Positions 48,750 through 57,899 of a stretch of DNA of 64,000 nucleotides are shown here, one piece after another (positions within the stretch are counted from its first letter, which is position 1; each line of letters begins with the position of its first letter). The stretch lies in the NCBI RefSeq assembly GCF_017876315.1, contig NZ_JAGINU010000001.1, positions 2,294,001 through 2,358,000 of the forward strand, in the 5' to 3' direction. This DNA comes from Pseudonocardia parietis. Its GTDB lineage: Bacteria; Actinomycetota; Actinomycetes; Mycobacteriales; Pseudonocardiaceae. Under the pieces are notes generated by a model. The model did no database searches. It saw nothing but the letters and a program-made list of their open reading frames with translations, and had not been told where the DNA came from. A program made the translations under genes and the position numbers.

Positions 48750-49790
48750 CTACGCCGGGCGAGCTGTCGGGGAGTGGTCCTGCGGTGCGTCGGTCCAGGT
48801 GGCCGGGTGCCGCCCCGCGACCACGCCGTCCAGCACCTCGTCCCAGCGCCGCAGGAACTGCTCCAGTCCGAAGTGCTCCAGCACGTGCGCCCGCGCCGCC
48901 GCACCGGCGGCCGCCGCCCGGGCCCGGTCGTCGGCCAGCCGGCGGGCTTCCTCGACGAGCTCGGCCACCGACGTGCCGACCGCCCCGGCCGCGGGCGGCA
49001 CCGCGACCGCGGCCTCGGCCGTCGCCGGGACCACCACGGGCATCCCGAGCGCCATCGCCTCCAGCAGCGACAGGCCGAGCGACGTCCAGCGGGCGGTGTG
49101 CAGGTAGAGGCGGCGCTGCGTCATCCGGCGGTGCAGGTCGGCCTGACCGACGTCGCCGAGACCGCGCACGTCCGCCCCCGCCGGCGGCCCGAGGTCCGCG
49201 GCGCCCACCCCGTCGGTGCCGATGCCGAACAGGTCCACCGGCAGCGCCGCACCGAACCGGGGGAGCAGGTCGCTGCCGGTGACCCGGCCGCGGCGCACCG
49301 GTTCGTTGATCAGCGCGACCGCGCGGCGCAGCTCGCCGGTCCACTGCCGGCCGGGATCGGCGATGCCGTGCGGCACCGTCGTCGTCGGTGCCTCGCCTGA
49401 GTCCCACATCAGCTCGTTGAAGTGCGTGACGTGCACCAGCGGCACGTCCGTCCGGTCGGCGATCGGGTGCCGGGACCGGGCTGCGTGCTCCGGGGGCGCG
49501 TTGTGCTCGACGTACACCGCGGGCACGTCGACCCCGGGGCGGCGGCCCAGCCAGCCCTCGGCGAGCGCGACCTCCTCCGGGCGCTGGAGCACGACGAGAT
49601 CGACGTCGGTCTCCGCCAGCTCCGCGGCCGGAACATCACGAGCCGTCGCGGGCCAGTCCCGGCCGCAGCGGCCCCGGCCCCACGGCCCGCCGCCGGGCAG
49701 TACCGGCAGCAGGTAGTGGTGCGGGCCGGCCACGAACGAGCCGGTCCAGGACCCGTGCACGTGCCACAGCAGGATCCGCAGCGGCCTCAT
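48750..49790 (-). CDS. Glycosyltransferase (GT-B fold)
   Basis: This protein of about 346 aa begins MRPLRILLWHVHGSWTGSFVAG and has an N-terminal Rossmann half with VDLVVLQRPEEVALAEGWL and VYVEHNAPPEH. Its C-terminal half has TARWTSLGLSLLEAMALGMPVVVPATAEAAVAV, the donor-binding E-x7-E-like segment of GT4-type enzymes. The ATG overlaps the stop of the frameshifted P450 (ATGA), so both came from one operon. It would transfer a sugar in a cell-surface glycan or glycolipid; donor and acceptor are unknown. Confidence 0.82.
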   Translation of the reverse strand: MRPLRILLWHVHGSWTGSFVAGPHHYLLPVLPGGGPWGRGRCGRDWPATARDVPAAELAETDVDLVVLQRPEEVALAEGWLGRRPGVDVPAVYVEHNAPPEHAARSRHPIADRTDVPLVHVTHFNELMWDSGEAPTTTVPHGIADPGRQWTGELRRAVALINEPVRRGRVTGSDLLPRFGAALPVDLFGIGTDGVGAADLGPPAGADVRGLGDVGQADLHRRMTQRRLYLHTARWTSLGLSLLEAMALGMPVVVPATAEAAVAVPPAAGAVGTSVAELVEEARRLADDRARAAAAGAAARAHVLEHFGLEQFLRRWDEVLDGVVAGRHPATWTDAPQDHSPTARPA

Positions 49791-51180
49791 GCCGCGGCCC
49801 GCGACAGTCCGAACCGCAGGGCGTAGGGGTTCAACCCCCGTGGCAGCTGCGCCTCGGCATCGAAGGACTCCGGCGGCAGCAGCACCGCGTGGTGGTCCTC
49901 CAGCAGCGTGGCGAGCACCGTCGAGGCGACGAACAGCACGAGTTCGCGGCCCGGGCACGCGCCGTGCCCACCGCTGAACGGGGTCAGCATCCAGTCCTCG
50001 GCCGCGCTCCCGTCGAGCCACTGGTCCACGTCGAGCCGGTCGGCGTCGGCGCGGCGACGGTCGTCGCGGTGCAGGAACCAGGTCGGCACCAGCAGCGAGG
50101 TGCCGGCGGCCAGCTCCCCGCCGACCCAGCTCGTGTCCGCTGTGGACTCGCGCAGCAGCAGCGGCGTGGTCGGCCACAGCCGCGTCGATTCCAGTACGGA
50201 CGCGCGCAGCACCGGCAGCTCGGGCGGGCCGCCGGCCGGCGCGGCCGCCATCTCCCTCCGGGCCCGCCCGCGGACGTCCGGATGGGTGGCGACCAGCGCC
50301 AGTGCCCGCAGCGTCACCGCCGCGCCCGGATCCCACGCGAACAGCCAGTGGCCGATCTGGTCCTCCGGGGCGACCGCGCCGTCCGGGTCCGTGGTCCGGG
50401 CGATCCGCGCGGCGAGGCTGCCCTCCTCGGCCCGGTCCAGGTGCCGGCGCACCCCGGCGGCGAAGCGCTGCTGCAGATCGTCGCGGCGCGGAGCCAGGAA
50501 CGACCAGTCCCGCGCCGGCGCAACCGGGTCAGGAGATCGGTCAGGTCGTGGTCGTCGCGGGCGCCGTCACCGAGCACGATGCGGCGCACGATCCGCCACC
50601 ACGTGGTGACGAACCCGTCCCACCCGAGCGCGCCGGTCCGGGTGGCGCCGTCGCGCAGCGCGGCCGTCTCGGCGCGGGCGACCGCGGCGATGTGCGACGC
50701 GTCGGCGTGCAGCGGTGACCCGGTGTCCAGCACGGACTCGGTGAACCGGCGCCGCTCGGCACGGGCGTCGCCGTGCGAGATCAGCACGCCGTGCGGCTGG
50801 AACTGGCGCAGCGCCCCGCGCTTCTCCCAGGAGGCAGGCGCGAACGGTTCCGGACCCTCGGTCAGCACTCGCCGGACACCGTCGGCGTCGAGCACCAGCG
50901 CGGCGGGCCGCCCGGGCAGCGGCACCCGGACCGGGCCGTCGCCGTAGCGGTCGCGCAGCTCCTGCAACAGCCGGACCGAGCGGTCGTCGGTGCCGGCCTT
51001 CCCGGCCGCCGCGACCACCCGCGGACGGCGGGCGATCACCCCCTGCGCGCCGATCGGGCCCAGCGCGCCCCCGACCAGCCGGGCGGTGTCCGCGGGGGAG
51101 AGCGCGGGGAGCGCTCCCGGGCCACCGGCCGCGGGCCGGGCCGGCTCGGGGTGCATGGCGGGGGACGGGGGAGTGGACAT
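49787..51180 (-). pseudogene. Cytochrome P450 with a frameshift in the middle
   Basis: Two overlapping reading frames together make one P450 of about 464 aa. The N-terminal frame (from 51180) holds VRVPLPGRPAALVLDADGVRRVL and the C-helix HGDARAERRRF. The C-terminal frame (to 49787) holds a GHWLFAWDPGA I-helix segment, LRASVLESTRLWP (ExxR) and the haem loop FSGGHGACPGREL. The reading changes frame near 50508-50520, after DLLTRLRR. The net length is 3n+2, consistent with a single lost base. It may be a genuine pseudogene or an assembly error. It is unlike the P450 at 13.7 kb. Confidence 0.75.
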
Positions 51181-51253
51181 GCCCCGTCGCTACCCGCCGT
51201 AGGGCCGTTTCATGCCGCAGGTTTGGACATCGGCCCAGCGGCGATGCGCCGAC

Positions 51254-52606
51254 GTGCGCATCTCCATGGTCTCCGAACACGCCAGCCCGCTGGTCGACCC
51301 CGGCGGGCCGGACGCCGGCGGGCAGAACGTGCACGTGCGCGAGCTGGCACTGGCGCTGGGCCGGGCCGGGCACGACGTGACCGTCTGCACGCGGCGGGAC
51401 GACCCGGCGCCGGCCGAGGTCGTCGAGCTGGCCCCGTCGGTGCGGGTCCGGCACGTACCGGCCGGGCCGCCGGAGCCACTGCCGAAGGACGAGCTGGTCG
51501 ACCACATCCCGGAGCTGTCGGCGGGTCTGGAACGTGCCTGGGGCACCGACCGGCCGGACGTGGTGCACTGCCACTTCTGGATGTCCGGCTGGGCCGCGAC
51601 AGGTCCGGCCCGGCGGCGGGGGACACCGCTGGTGCAGACGTTCCACGCGCTCGGCTCCGTCAAGCGCCGTCACCAGGGCGCGGAGGACACCAGCCCGGAC
51701 GGCCGGATCCGGGTGGAGTCGGCGGTCGCCCGCCGCGCACACGGGGTGATCGCCTCTTGCCCGGACGAGGCCGCGGAGCTGCTGCAGCTCGGCGTGCCGC
51801 TCGCCTCGATCGACACGGTGCCGTCCGGGGTGGACACCACGATGTTCGTCCCGGACGGGCCGGTGGCCGCGCGGGGCGACGCGCCCCGGTTGCTGGTCCT
51901 CGGCCGTCTGGTCCGCCGCAAGGGCGCCGACGAGACGGTGCGGGCGCTGGCCGGCGTGCCGGGTGCCGAGCTGGTGATCGCAGGCGGCGGCGCCGACCCG
52001 GATACCGATCCCGATGTGGCGCGGCTGCGCCGGCTCGCCGACGAGGTCGGGGTCCGGGACCGGGTGCGGTTCATCGGCGCGGTCCGCCGGGACGCGGTGC
52101 CCGCGCTGCTGCGCTCGGCCGACGTCGTCGTCTGCGCCCCGTGGTACGAGCCGTTCGGCATCGTCCCGCTGGAGGCGATGGCCTGCGGACGACCGGTCGT
52201 GGCCAGCCGGGTCGGCGGTCTGCAGGAGACCGTCCGGTGTGGCCGGACCGGCCTGCACGTGCCGCCGCGTGACCCCGGGGCGCTGGCGGAGGCGTTGCGG
52301 GCCTTGACCGGTGACCCCGAGCGGGCCGCGTCGCTGGGCGCGGCCGGGCGGCGCCGGGTGGTGGAGGGGTACGCCTGGGACCGGATCGCCGAGCGGACGG
52401 CCGCGGTCTACCGGGTCCGCCCGCCGCCGCGCCGCAGTGGCCGCAGCGGCCGCGCAGGGGGCGCACCGGACCGCTCCGTCGTTCCCGGCGGACCGTTCCG
52501 ACGCCGTGCGGGTGCTGCCCGGCGGTGCCGCCGCCGGCTGAACCCGGCTCAGCCGCTGCGCAGCACGGGGCCGATGAGCTCCCGCCACGGGCCCAGGTCG
52601 ACGTAG
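51254..52606 (+). CDS. Family-4 glycosyltransferase (GT-B fold)
   Basis: This protein of about 450 aa starts MRISMVSEHASPLVDPGGPDAGGQNVHVRELALALGRAGH, the classic GT4 N-terminus. It has VVHCHFWMSGW and the donor-site segment CAPWYEPFGIVPLEAMACGRPVVASRVGGLQETV with both conserved Glu residues. The best start is GTG at 51254; an ATG at 51212 would add 14 unlikely residues. The last 65 residues are basic low-complexity sequence and overlap the convergent NTF2-like gene by 58 nt, so the natural end may have been lost. The pattern resembles D-inositol-phosphate/sucrose-type glycosyltransferases. Confidence 0.88.
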   Translation: MRISMVSEHASPLVDPGGPDAGGQNVHVRELALALGRAGHDVTVCTRRDDPAPAEVVELAPSVRVRHVPAGPPEPLPKDELVDHIPELSAGLERAWGTDRPDVVHCHFWMSGWAATGPARRRGTPLVQTFHALGSVKRRHQGAEDTSPDGRIRVESAVARRAHGVIASCPDEAAELLQLGVPLASIDTVPSGVDTTMFVPDGPVAARGDAPRLLVLGRLVRRKGADETVRALAGVPGAELVIAGGGADPDTDPDVARLRRLADEVGVRDRVRFIGAVRRDAVPALLRSADVVVCAPWYEPFGIVPLEAMACGRPVVASRVGGLQETVRCGRTGLHVPPRDPGALAEALRALTGDPERAASLGAAGRRRVVEGYAWDRIAERTAAVYRVRPPPRRSGRSGRAGGAPDRSVVPGGPFRRRAGAARRCRRRLNPAQPLRSTGPMSSRHGPRST

Positions 52607-52941
52607 TCGCGGAACGACGAGATCAGCCCGGAGGGCTCGGTCTCCAGCACCCCGTTGCACGCCACCGCGTACTCGTGGCCGTCGATGACGAACCGGTCGA
52701 CCCGCTCCAGCCAGGCCCTGCGCTCGGTGTAGCTCGCGGTGACGATCTCCCACCGGACCCGCTCGGAGCGGTTCAGGATCGGGGCGAGCATCGCCTCGAC
52801 CCCGGCCGGGCCGACCGCGGGCGGGTGCGGGACGTTCGCGTACCCCGCGTCCGGCGCGAAGCAGGCACCGGCGGCGCGGGCGTCCCGGGCCTCGACCGCG
52901 GCGAGGAACCGGGCCGCGGCCGCGCGGGCGTCCGCCGTCAT
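52549..52941 (-). CDS. NTF2/SnoaL-like protein (limonene-epoxide-hydrolase-like)
   Basis: This 130-aa single-domain protein has MTADARAAAARFLAAVEARDARAAGACFAPDAGYANVPHPPAVG, a middle YTERRAWLERVDRFVIDGHEYAVACNGVLE and the ending ISSFRDYVDLGPWRELIG. The pattern is close to limonene-1,2-epoxide hydrolases and related steroid isomerase folds, in which Asp/Arg residues in the cavity act. It starts on the ThuA stop (ATGA) and so is co-transcribed with it. The function is inferred only at fold level. Confidence 0.78.
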   Translation of the reverse strand: MTADARAAAARFLAAVEARDARAAGACFAPDAGYANVPHPPAVGPAGVEAMLAPILNRSERVRWEIVTASYTERRAWLERVDRFVIDGHEYAVACNGVLETEPSGLISSFRDYVDLGPWRELIGPVLRSG

Positions 52942-53639
52942 CCGCTCGTCACCCACCCGATCGCACGCCGCACGATCTCCCGGTGCTCGGGCACCGCGTA
53001 CGACGGCGGGTGGTGGCCCAGCGCGTCGTAGACGACCCGGCCACCGCCGTGCTCGCGGGCCCAGAGCATCGGCTGGACCGCATCGGTCGCCGGTGTCGCG
53101 GCGGTCGCGAGCGCGGTGAGGCCGGGTGCGGTCCGCAGGTCGGAGTAGACCTCGTCGACGATGGTGAAGTCGTCGATGCCGTCGACCACGGGATGCCCCT
53201 CGCCGACCGTGACGTCGATCGGCGGCCCGAGCGGCGGATGGTGCGAATGTCCCCACTCCCACCGGGCGCCGAGCGTGTCCGCCCAGCCGGGCCAGTCGTC
53301 GAAGCAGAGCGTCGCGGTGTGCATCGCGAGCACGCCGCCGCCCGCGGCGAGATGGCGGCCGAGCGCCTCGCGGGCCCGCGGCGACGGGCTGGCGGCCTCC
53401 ACCTCGGCCTGCGCCCGGTACCGCTCGGGCGTCCCGGCGCAGGTCATGGTCCACCGCAACGCGTTGACCACCAGCAACGCCGCGCCCGGCAGGTCCTCCA
53501 GCGCCGAGTCCACACCGGACGTTCCGGTGTGGACTCCGACGTCGAACCCGGCGCCGGCCAGCAGCTCGGTCAGGCAGCCGGTCGTCGCGGGGAAGTCGTG
53601 GGTCAGGCCCCCGGAGAGCAGGACCGCGCGCACACCCAC
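52938..53639 (-). CDS. ThuA-domain protein
   Basis: This 233-aa glutamine-amidotransferase-like fold protein begins VRAVLLSGGLTHDFPATTGCLTELLAGAGFDV and has GGGVLAMHTATLCF at the position of the nucleophile elbow, where no Cys is seen. It ends with GGGRVVYDALGHHPPSYAVPEHREIVRRAIGW. ThuA proteins occur in sugar and trehalose metabolism and as accessory factors; the catalytic role is often unclear. It lies downstream of the CoxS/CoxL genes on the same strand after a 22-nt gap and is probably part of that operon. Confidence 0.8.
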   Translation of the reverse strand: MGVRAVLLSGGLTHDFPATTGCLTELLAGAGFDVGVHTGTSGVDSALEDLPGAALLVVNALRWTMTCAGTPERYRAQAEVEAASPSPRAREALGRHLAAGGGVLAMHTATLCFDDWPGWADTLGARWEWGHSHHPPLGPPIDVTVGEGHPVVDGIDDFTIVDEVYSDLRTAPGLTALATAATPATDAVQPMLWAREHGGGRVVYDALGHHPPSYAVPEHREIVRRAIGWVTSG

Positions 53640-53661
53640 CTCCTTCCGCTCGGTACCCGGC

Positions 53662-54174
53662 TCACGAGGATGCCTGCTCGGCGTGACCGGTCGCCACCGT
53701 GCCGGCGCCGCCGTGCTCCGCGGCCCACCGCACCGAATCCACGATCATCTGGTACCCGGTGCACCGGCAGAGGTTGCCCTCGATCCCGGCGCGGATCTCG
53801 GCGTCGTCGGGGGAGGGGTTCTCCAGGAGCAGGCCGGTCGCCGCCATCACCATGCCCGGCGTGCAGTACCCGCACTGCAGCCCGTGGCAGGCGCGGAAGC
53901 CCTCCTGCACCGGCGACATCTCGTCGCCGTCGGCGAGCCCCTCCACCGTGAGGATCTCCGACCCGTCGGCCGCCACGGACAGCACCGTGCACGACTTCAC
54001 GGTCACCCCGTCGAGCAGCACCGTGCAGGCCCCGCAGCTCGAGGTGTCGCACCCGACGTGCGTGCCGGTCAGCCCGCGGGTGTCGCGGAGGTAGTGCACC
54101 AGCAGCTGGCGGGCCTCGATCTCGTCCTCGCCCGGCACGCCGTTGACACTGATCCGGACCTTGTGGTGGGACAT
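53662..54174 (-). CDS. (2Fe-2S) small subunit of molybdenum hydroxylase (CoxS-like)
   Basis: This 170-aa protein has two [2Fe-2S] domains. The plant-ferredoxin-like one has HVGCDTSSCGACTVLLDG and a later Cys in VKSC. The helical one has LQCGYCTPGMVMAA and NLCRCTGYQMIVDSV. It carries electrons from the molybdenum subunit encoded just upstream. Its ATG is 1 nt from that gene's stop. The terminal 20 residues are a polar tail. No FAD subunit (CoxM) gene is in this operon, which is atypical. Confidence 0.92.
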   Translation of the reverse strand: MSHHKVRISVNGVPGEDEIEARQLLVHYLRDTRGLTGTHVGCDTSSCGACTVLLDGVTVKSCTVLSVAADGSEILTVEGLADGDEMSPVQEGFRACHGLQCGYCTPGMVMAATGLLLENPSPDDAEIRAGIEGNLCRCTGYQMIVDSVRWAAEHGGAGTVATGHAEQASS

Positions 54175-54175
54175 G

Positions 54176-56494
54176 TCAGCTCCCGTTCGCGGTGTTCAGC
54201 AGTGCCCAGACCTTCGCCGGGGTGCAGGGCATCTCCACGTCCCGGACCCCGAGGTGGGACAGCGCGTCGACGACGGCGTTCACCACGGCCTGCGGGGCCG
54301 CGGTGGCACCGGACTCGCCGAGTCCCTTGGCCCCCAGCGGGTTGAACGAGGTCGGGGTGACGAGGTGGTGGGTCTCGTACGGTGGCAGATCCTCGGCGGC
54401 AGGCACCGTGTAGGTGACCAGGTTCCCGGTGCGGGGCTGGCCGTCCACGTCGTAGGAGACCTCCTCGTAGAGGGCCTGGGCGATGCCCTGGGCGAGCCCG
54501 CCGTGGATCTGCCCGGTGGCGAGCAACGGGTTGATCACCGTGCCGCAGTCGTCGACGGCGACGTAGCGGGCGATCTCGACGCGGCCGGTCTCCCGGTCGA
54601 TCTCGACGACGCAGCAGTGCGCACCGGAGGGGTAGGACAGGTTCGACGGCTCGTGGTGGGCGGTCTCCTCCAGGCCGGGGTCGACGCCGTCGGGCAGCAG
54701 GTGCGGCTTGAGCGACCGCAGTGCGACCTCGGCGATCGTCACGGTGGGGCCGGTGGTGCCCGCCACCCGGAAGACCCCGTCGGTCAGCTCGACGTCGGAC
54801 TCGTCGGCCTCCAGCATGTGCGCGGCGATCCGCAGTGCCTTGGCACGCACCTTGCCGGCGGCCTTGAACACCGCCGAGCCCCCGACGGGTGCCCCGCGGC
54901 TGCCCATCGTCCCGATGCCCTCCTGCACCGTGGCGGTGTCGCCGTGCAGCAGTGAGATGCGGTCGATGTCGATGCCGAGCTGGTCGGCGACGATCTGCGC
55001 GAACGTGGTCTGGTGCCCCTGCCCGTGCGGGCTGGTCCCGACCTTGATCACGGCGGAGCCGTCGGTGGTGAGCCGGACGTTCGCCGACTCCCACCCGCCG
55101 ACGTAGCCGAACTGTTCGAACAGCGGGGTCGGCCCGAAGCCGCCCATCTCGACGAACGTCGAGAACCCGATGCCGACCAGCGGCGCCGCGGGATCGGCCC
55201 GGCGCTCGGCCTGGCGGGTGCGCAGCGCGGGATAGTCGACGTGGCTCAGCAGCAGGTCCAGGCAGCCCGGGTAGTTCGCCTCGTCGTAGACGATGCCCTC
55301 GAACTGGGTCGCATACGGCATCTCGTCGGCCCGGATCAGGTTGACCCGGCGGACGTCGACCGGGTCCCGGCCCAGCTCGGCGGCGATCTGGTCGACCACC
55401 CGCTCGATCATGAAGGATGCCTCGGGGCGCCCGGCCCCGCGGTACGAGCCGACCGGCGTCGTGTTCGTGACGACGGACCGGAAGCTCGCCGCGATGACCG
55501 GGATGCGGTAGCAGCCGCCCGACATGAAGGACGTCAGGGTCGGCAGCCCGATCCCGGTGGCGTCCGGCCAGGCGCCGCAGTCCTGGGTGATCCGCACCCG
55601 CAGTGCGAGCAGCCGGCCGTCGTCGTCGAAGCCGACCTCGACCTCGTGGCTCTGGGCCCGGCCGTGCACCATCGAGGTCATGTTCTCGCTGCGCGTCTCG
55701 ACGAAGCGCACCGGCCGGTGCAGCCGCCGGGACAGCTCGGCGGTCAGCAGGAACTCCGGGTAGCACGACGCCTTCGCGCCGAACCCGCCGCCGACGTCGG
55801 GAGCGATCACCCGGACCTGCTCCTGGGAGAGCCCGAACCACTGCGCGATCTCGTTGCGCATGTGGTGCGGGGTCTGCGTGGTCGCGTACAGGGTGAGCCC
55901 GGAGTGCTGCCAGTCGGCCAGGCACACGGTCGGTTCCATCGGCACGGCGGCGCACCGCTGGTTGCGCAGCCGGATCGCCAGGCGGTGCGGTGCGGCGGCG
56001 AGCTCCTCCTCCGCGTCGGTCGCCGACAGCACCTGCTCGAGCACGACGTTCGAGTCGAGCCCGGGCAGGATCGGCACCGCGTCCGCGGCGGTCGCCGCCG
56101 CGACCGAGGCCAGCACCGGCAGGTCCTCGTACTCGACCTCGACCAGCTCGGCGGCGTCGGCGGCGAGGTAGCGGTCGGTCGCGACGACCACGGCCACGCC
56201 CTCCCCGACGAAGCGCACCGTGCCGTCGGCGAGGCAGGGACGCTCCATCCCCGGGACGGACCGGGTCGGCGGGAGCCCCGGTAGGTCGTCGTGGGTCCAC
56301 ACGCCGAGCACCCCGGGTGCGACGGCCGCCGCACCCGTGTCGATCGAGGTGATCCGGGCGTGCGCGACGGGGGACCGCACGGTGGCCAGGTACGCGGTAC
56401 CCGGTAGCCGGATGTCCTCCACGAAGGTCCCGCGCCCGGTCAGCAGCGCCGGATCCTCCTTGCGTACGACCGCGGCGCCGATCATCGACCCCAT
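54176..56494 (-). CDS. Molybdenum hydroxylase large subunit (CoxL/xanthine dehydrogenase family)
   Basis: This 772-aa Mo-pterin subunit begins VVRKEDPALLTGRGTFVEDIRLPG. It has the active-site loop GSYRGAGRPEASFMIERVVDQIAAELG, so it is a form II type lacking the AYXCSFR motif of true CO dehydrogenase. The catalytic Glu segment is PLGAKGLGESG near the C-terminus. It would hydroxylate a heterocycle or aldehyde using water. It is the first gene of the minus-strand operon with CoxS, ThuA and the NTF2-like protein. A GTTAG-type motif lies 33 nt upstream. Confidence 0.92.
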   Translation of the reverse strand: MGSMIGAAVVRKEDPALLTGRGTFVEDIRLPGTAYLATVRSPVAHARITSIDTGAAAVAPGVLGVWTHDDLPGLPPTRSVPGMERPCLADGTVRFVGEGVAVVVATDRYLAADAAELVEVEYEDLPVLASVAAATAADAVPILPGLDSNVVLEQVLSATDAEEELAAAPHRLAIRLRNQRCAAVPMEPTVCLADWQHSGLTLYATTQTPHHMRNEIAQWFGLSQEQVRVIAPDVGGGFGAKASCYPEFLLTAELSRRLHRPVRFVETRSENMTSMVHGRAQSHEVEVGFDDDGRLLALRVRITQDCGAWPDATGIGLPTLTSFMSGGCYRIPVIAASFRSVVTNTTPVGSYRGAGRPEASFMIERVVDQIAAELGRDPVDVRRVNLIRADEMPYATQFEGIVYDEANYPGCLDLLLSHVDYPALRTRQAERRADPAAPLVGIGFSTFVEMGGFGPTPLFEQFGYVGGWESANVRLTTDGSAVIKVGTSPHGQGHQTTFAQIVADQLGIDIDRISLLHGDTATVQEGIGTMGSRGAPVGGSAVFKAAGKVRAKALRIAAHMLEADESDVELTDGVFRVAGTTGPTVTIAEVALRSLKPHLLPDGVDPGLEETAHHEPSNLSYPSGAHCCVVEIDRETGRVEIARYVAVDDCGTVINPLLATGQIHGGLAQGIAQALYEEVSYDVDGQPRTGNLVTYTVPAAEDLPPYETHHLVTPTSFNPLGAKGLGESGATAAPQAVVNAVVDALSHLGVRDVEMPCTPAKVWALLNTANGS

Positions 56495-56526
56495 CCGGAC
56501 CTCCTCGTCCTCGTGACCCCGTACCC

Positions 56527-56544
56527 GGGGTTAGAAATCTAGCG
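56527..56544. promoter_or_regulatory. GTTAG-type motif, copy 1 (CoxL promoter)
   Basis: GGGGTTAGAAATCTAGCG lies 33 nt upstream of the large-subunit start. It is unusually AT-rich locally and resembles the other three copies in GGTTAG and the distal AGC. Confidence 0.4.
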
Positions 56545-56613
56545 TCGCCCGGATCTTCGTCACAAGGGGCCGGAGGACCCTGGCGATCCGGATCGCGGTC
56601 CGCGGACGGCGTT

Positions 56614-56632
56614 GCTAACCTAGCTACTAACG
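56614..56632. promoter_or_regulatory. GTTAGTAG motif, copy 2 (ferredoxin promoter)
   Basis: GCTAACCTAGCTACTAACG, read on the minus strand, is CGTTAGTAGCTAGGTTAGC. It lies 28 nt upstream of the ferredoxin ATG. It shares the ten bases CTAGCTACTA with copy 3 and GTTAGTAG with copy 4. Confidence 0.6.
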
Positions 56633-56659
56633 TCGTCCGAGAAGACCGGGAGATGAGCC

Positions 56660-56878
56660 ATGACGTACCGAGTCACCGTCGACGCCGACGTCTGTATCAG
56701 TTCGGGCAAGTGCGTGGCCGACGAGCCCGAGGTGTTCCGGTTCGACGACGACGAGGTCGCCGAGCTGGTGCCCGGCGCCCCCGACCTCGCGGACCGGCGC
56801 CTCGTCGAGGTCGCCCGCAACTGCCCGTCCGGGGCGATCCAGGTGTTCGACGGGGACACCGAGATCGACGTGCTCTGA
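56660..56878 (+). CDS. [3Fe-4S] ferredoxin
   Basis: This 72-aa acidic protein is of the type that feeds actinobacterial P450s: VDADVCISSGKCVADEPEVF with Cys at about 12 and 18 in a C-x5-C arrangement, and VARNCPSGAIQVFD with the third Cys near 55 followed by Pro. The middle Cys of an ordinary 4Fe-4S motif is absent, as expected for a 3Fe-4S cluster. GGGAGATG precedes the ATG. No intact P450 is adjacent, so the partner could be another monooxygenase. Confidence 0.9.
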   Translation: MTYRVTVDADVCISSGKCVADEPEVFRFDDDEVAELVPGAPDLADRRLVEVARNCPSGAIQVFDGDTEIDVL

Positions 56879-56906
56879 CCCCGATCGCTGGGACAGGCCC
56901 GACCGC

Positions 56907-57899
56907 TCAGGCCGGGAGCCGGAGCAGTCGCGCGGCGTTCCCGCCGAGGTCGATCCCCTCGGGGACGTCGTGCGCCCCGGTGTCCCAGCCGGCGAAGTTG
57001 GTCCCGAAGACCAGCCGGTCGGCCCCCGCGTGCGCGACGAGCAGCTCGAGCGCGCCCGTGTCGTGCACGTGGGTGTCGAACCAGAGCCGCCGGTAGTAGT
57101 GCTCGAAGCCGTGCTCGCGCAGTGCCGGACTCGCCCACGTGCGCTTCTGGACGGCGCGGGCGAACCGCGCGGCGAGGAAGGCCGCCGCCCCGCCGCCGTG
57201 GCTGATGCAGACGTCGAGGCCCGGGTGGCGTTCCAGCACGCCGCCGAACACCAGCGCGGCCACGGCGAGCGTCTCGTCGCGGGCGAACCCGAACAGCAGG
57301 TCGAGATCGAACCGGCGGAGCCGTGGGTCGTCCGGCGGACCGTCGGCGCCCAGCGGTGTCGGGTGCACGAACAGCGGGACGTCGAGCTCGACGAGTGCCT
57401 CGTAGAGCGGGTCGAGCTCCGGGTCGTCGAGGGTGCGCCCGGCCGGGTCGGTGTCGATGTAGACCGCCACCATCCCGAGGTCGCGCACGGCACGCCGGGC
57501 CTCGGCCACCGCGGCGGCCACGTCCTGGACGGGCAGCTGCGCCGCGGCGAGCAGCCGTCCCGGATGCTTCGCGGCCACGGCGGCCAGCGCGTCGTTGTGC
57601 ACCCTGGCGAACGCGGTCGCGTCCGCGGCGGGCAGCTCCCCGAAGTAGGTCAGCGGGTTGGGCGAGAGCAGCTGGACGTCGATCCCGGTCTCGTCCATCG
57701 CGGCGATCCGGCGGTCGACGTCCATGAACGGGCTGCCGCGGTACCGGACGCCACGCAGCACGTAGTCGCCGACCCGGTAGAACGGCGTGCCGTCCGCGGT
57801 GGTGCCGAGCTCGGGCCCGGCCGGGCCGGCCGCACCCTCGGTGACCTCCAGGACGGCGTGCGCGTGCACATCGACCAGCAGCGGGCGCGGCTCAGACAT
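56907..57899 (-). CDS. Amidohydrolase family protein (ACMSD-like)
   Basis: This 330-aa metal-dependent TIM-barrel protein has VDVHAHAV with the His pair near residues 10-12, LFVHPTPLG, DVCISHGGGAAAFLAARF and VFGTNFAGWDTG. The last reads GTN rather than the usual GTD at the metal Asp, although the nearby Asp of GWD may substitute. Relatives decarboxylate 2-amino-3-carboxymuconate semialdehyde or hydroxybenzoates. The start overlaps the end of the upstream amidohydrolase gene by 8 nt, so both are coupled. Confidence 0.87.
   Translation of the reverse strand: MSEPRPLLVDVHAHAVLEVTEGAAGPAGPELGTTADGTPFYRVGDYVLRGVRYRGSPFMDVDRRIAAMDETGIDVQLLSPNPLTYFGELPAADATAFARVHNDALAAVAAKHPGRLLAAAQLPVQDVAAAVAEARRAVRDLGMVAVYIDTDPAGRTLDDPELDPLYEALVELDVPLFVHPTPLGADGPPDDPRLRRFDLDLLFGFARDETLAVAALVFGGVLERHPGLDVCISHGGGAAAFLAARFARAVQKRTWASPALREHGFEHYYRRLWFDTHVHDTGALELLVAHAGADRLVFGTNFAGWDTGAHDVPEGIDLGGNAARLLRLPA

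Noticed and set aside
53662..56494. Calling the CoxS/CoxL pair a carbon monoxide dehydrogenase.
   Set aside because: The large subunit has the SYRGAGR loop and not the AYXCSFR motif required for true CO dehydrogenase, and no CoxM is present.
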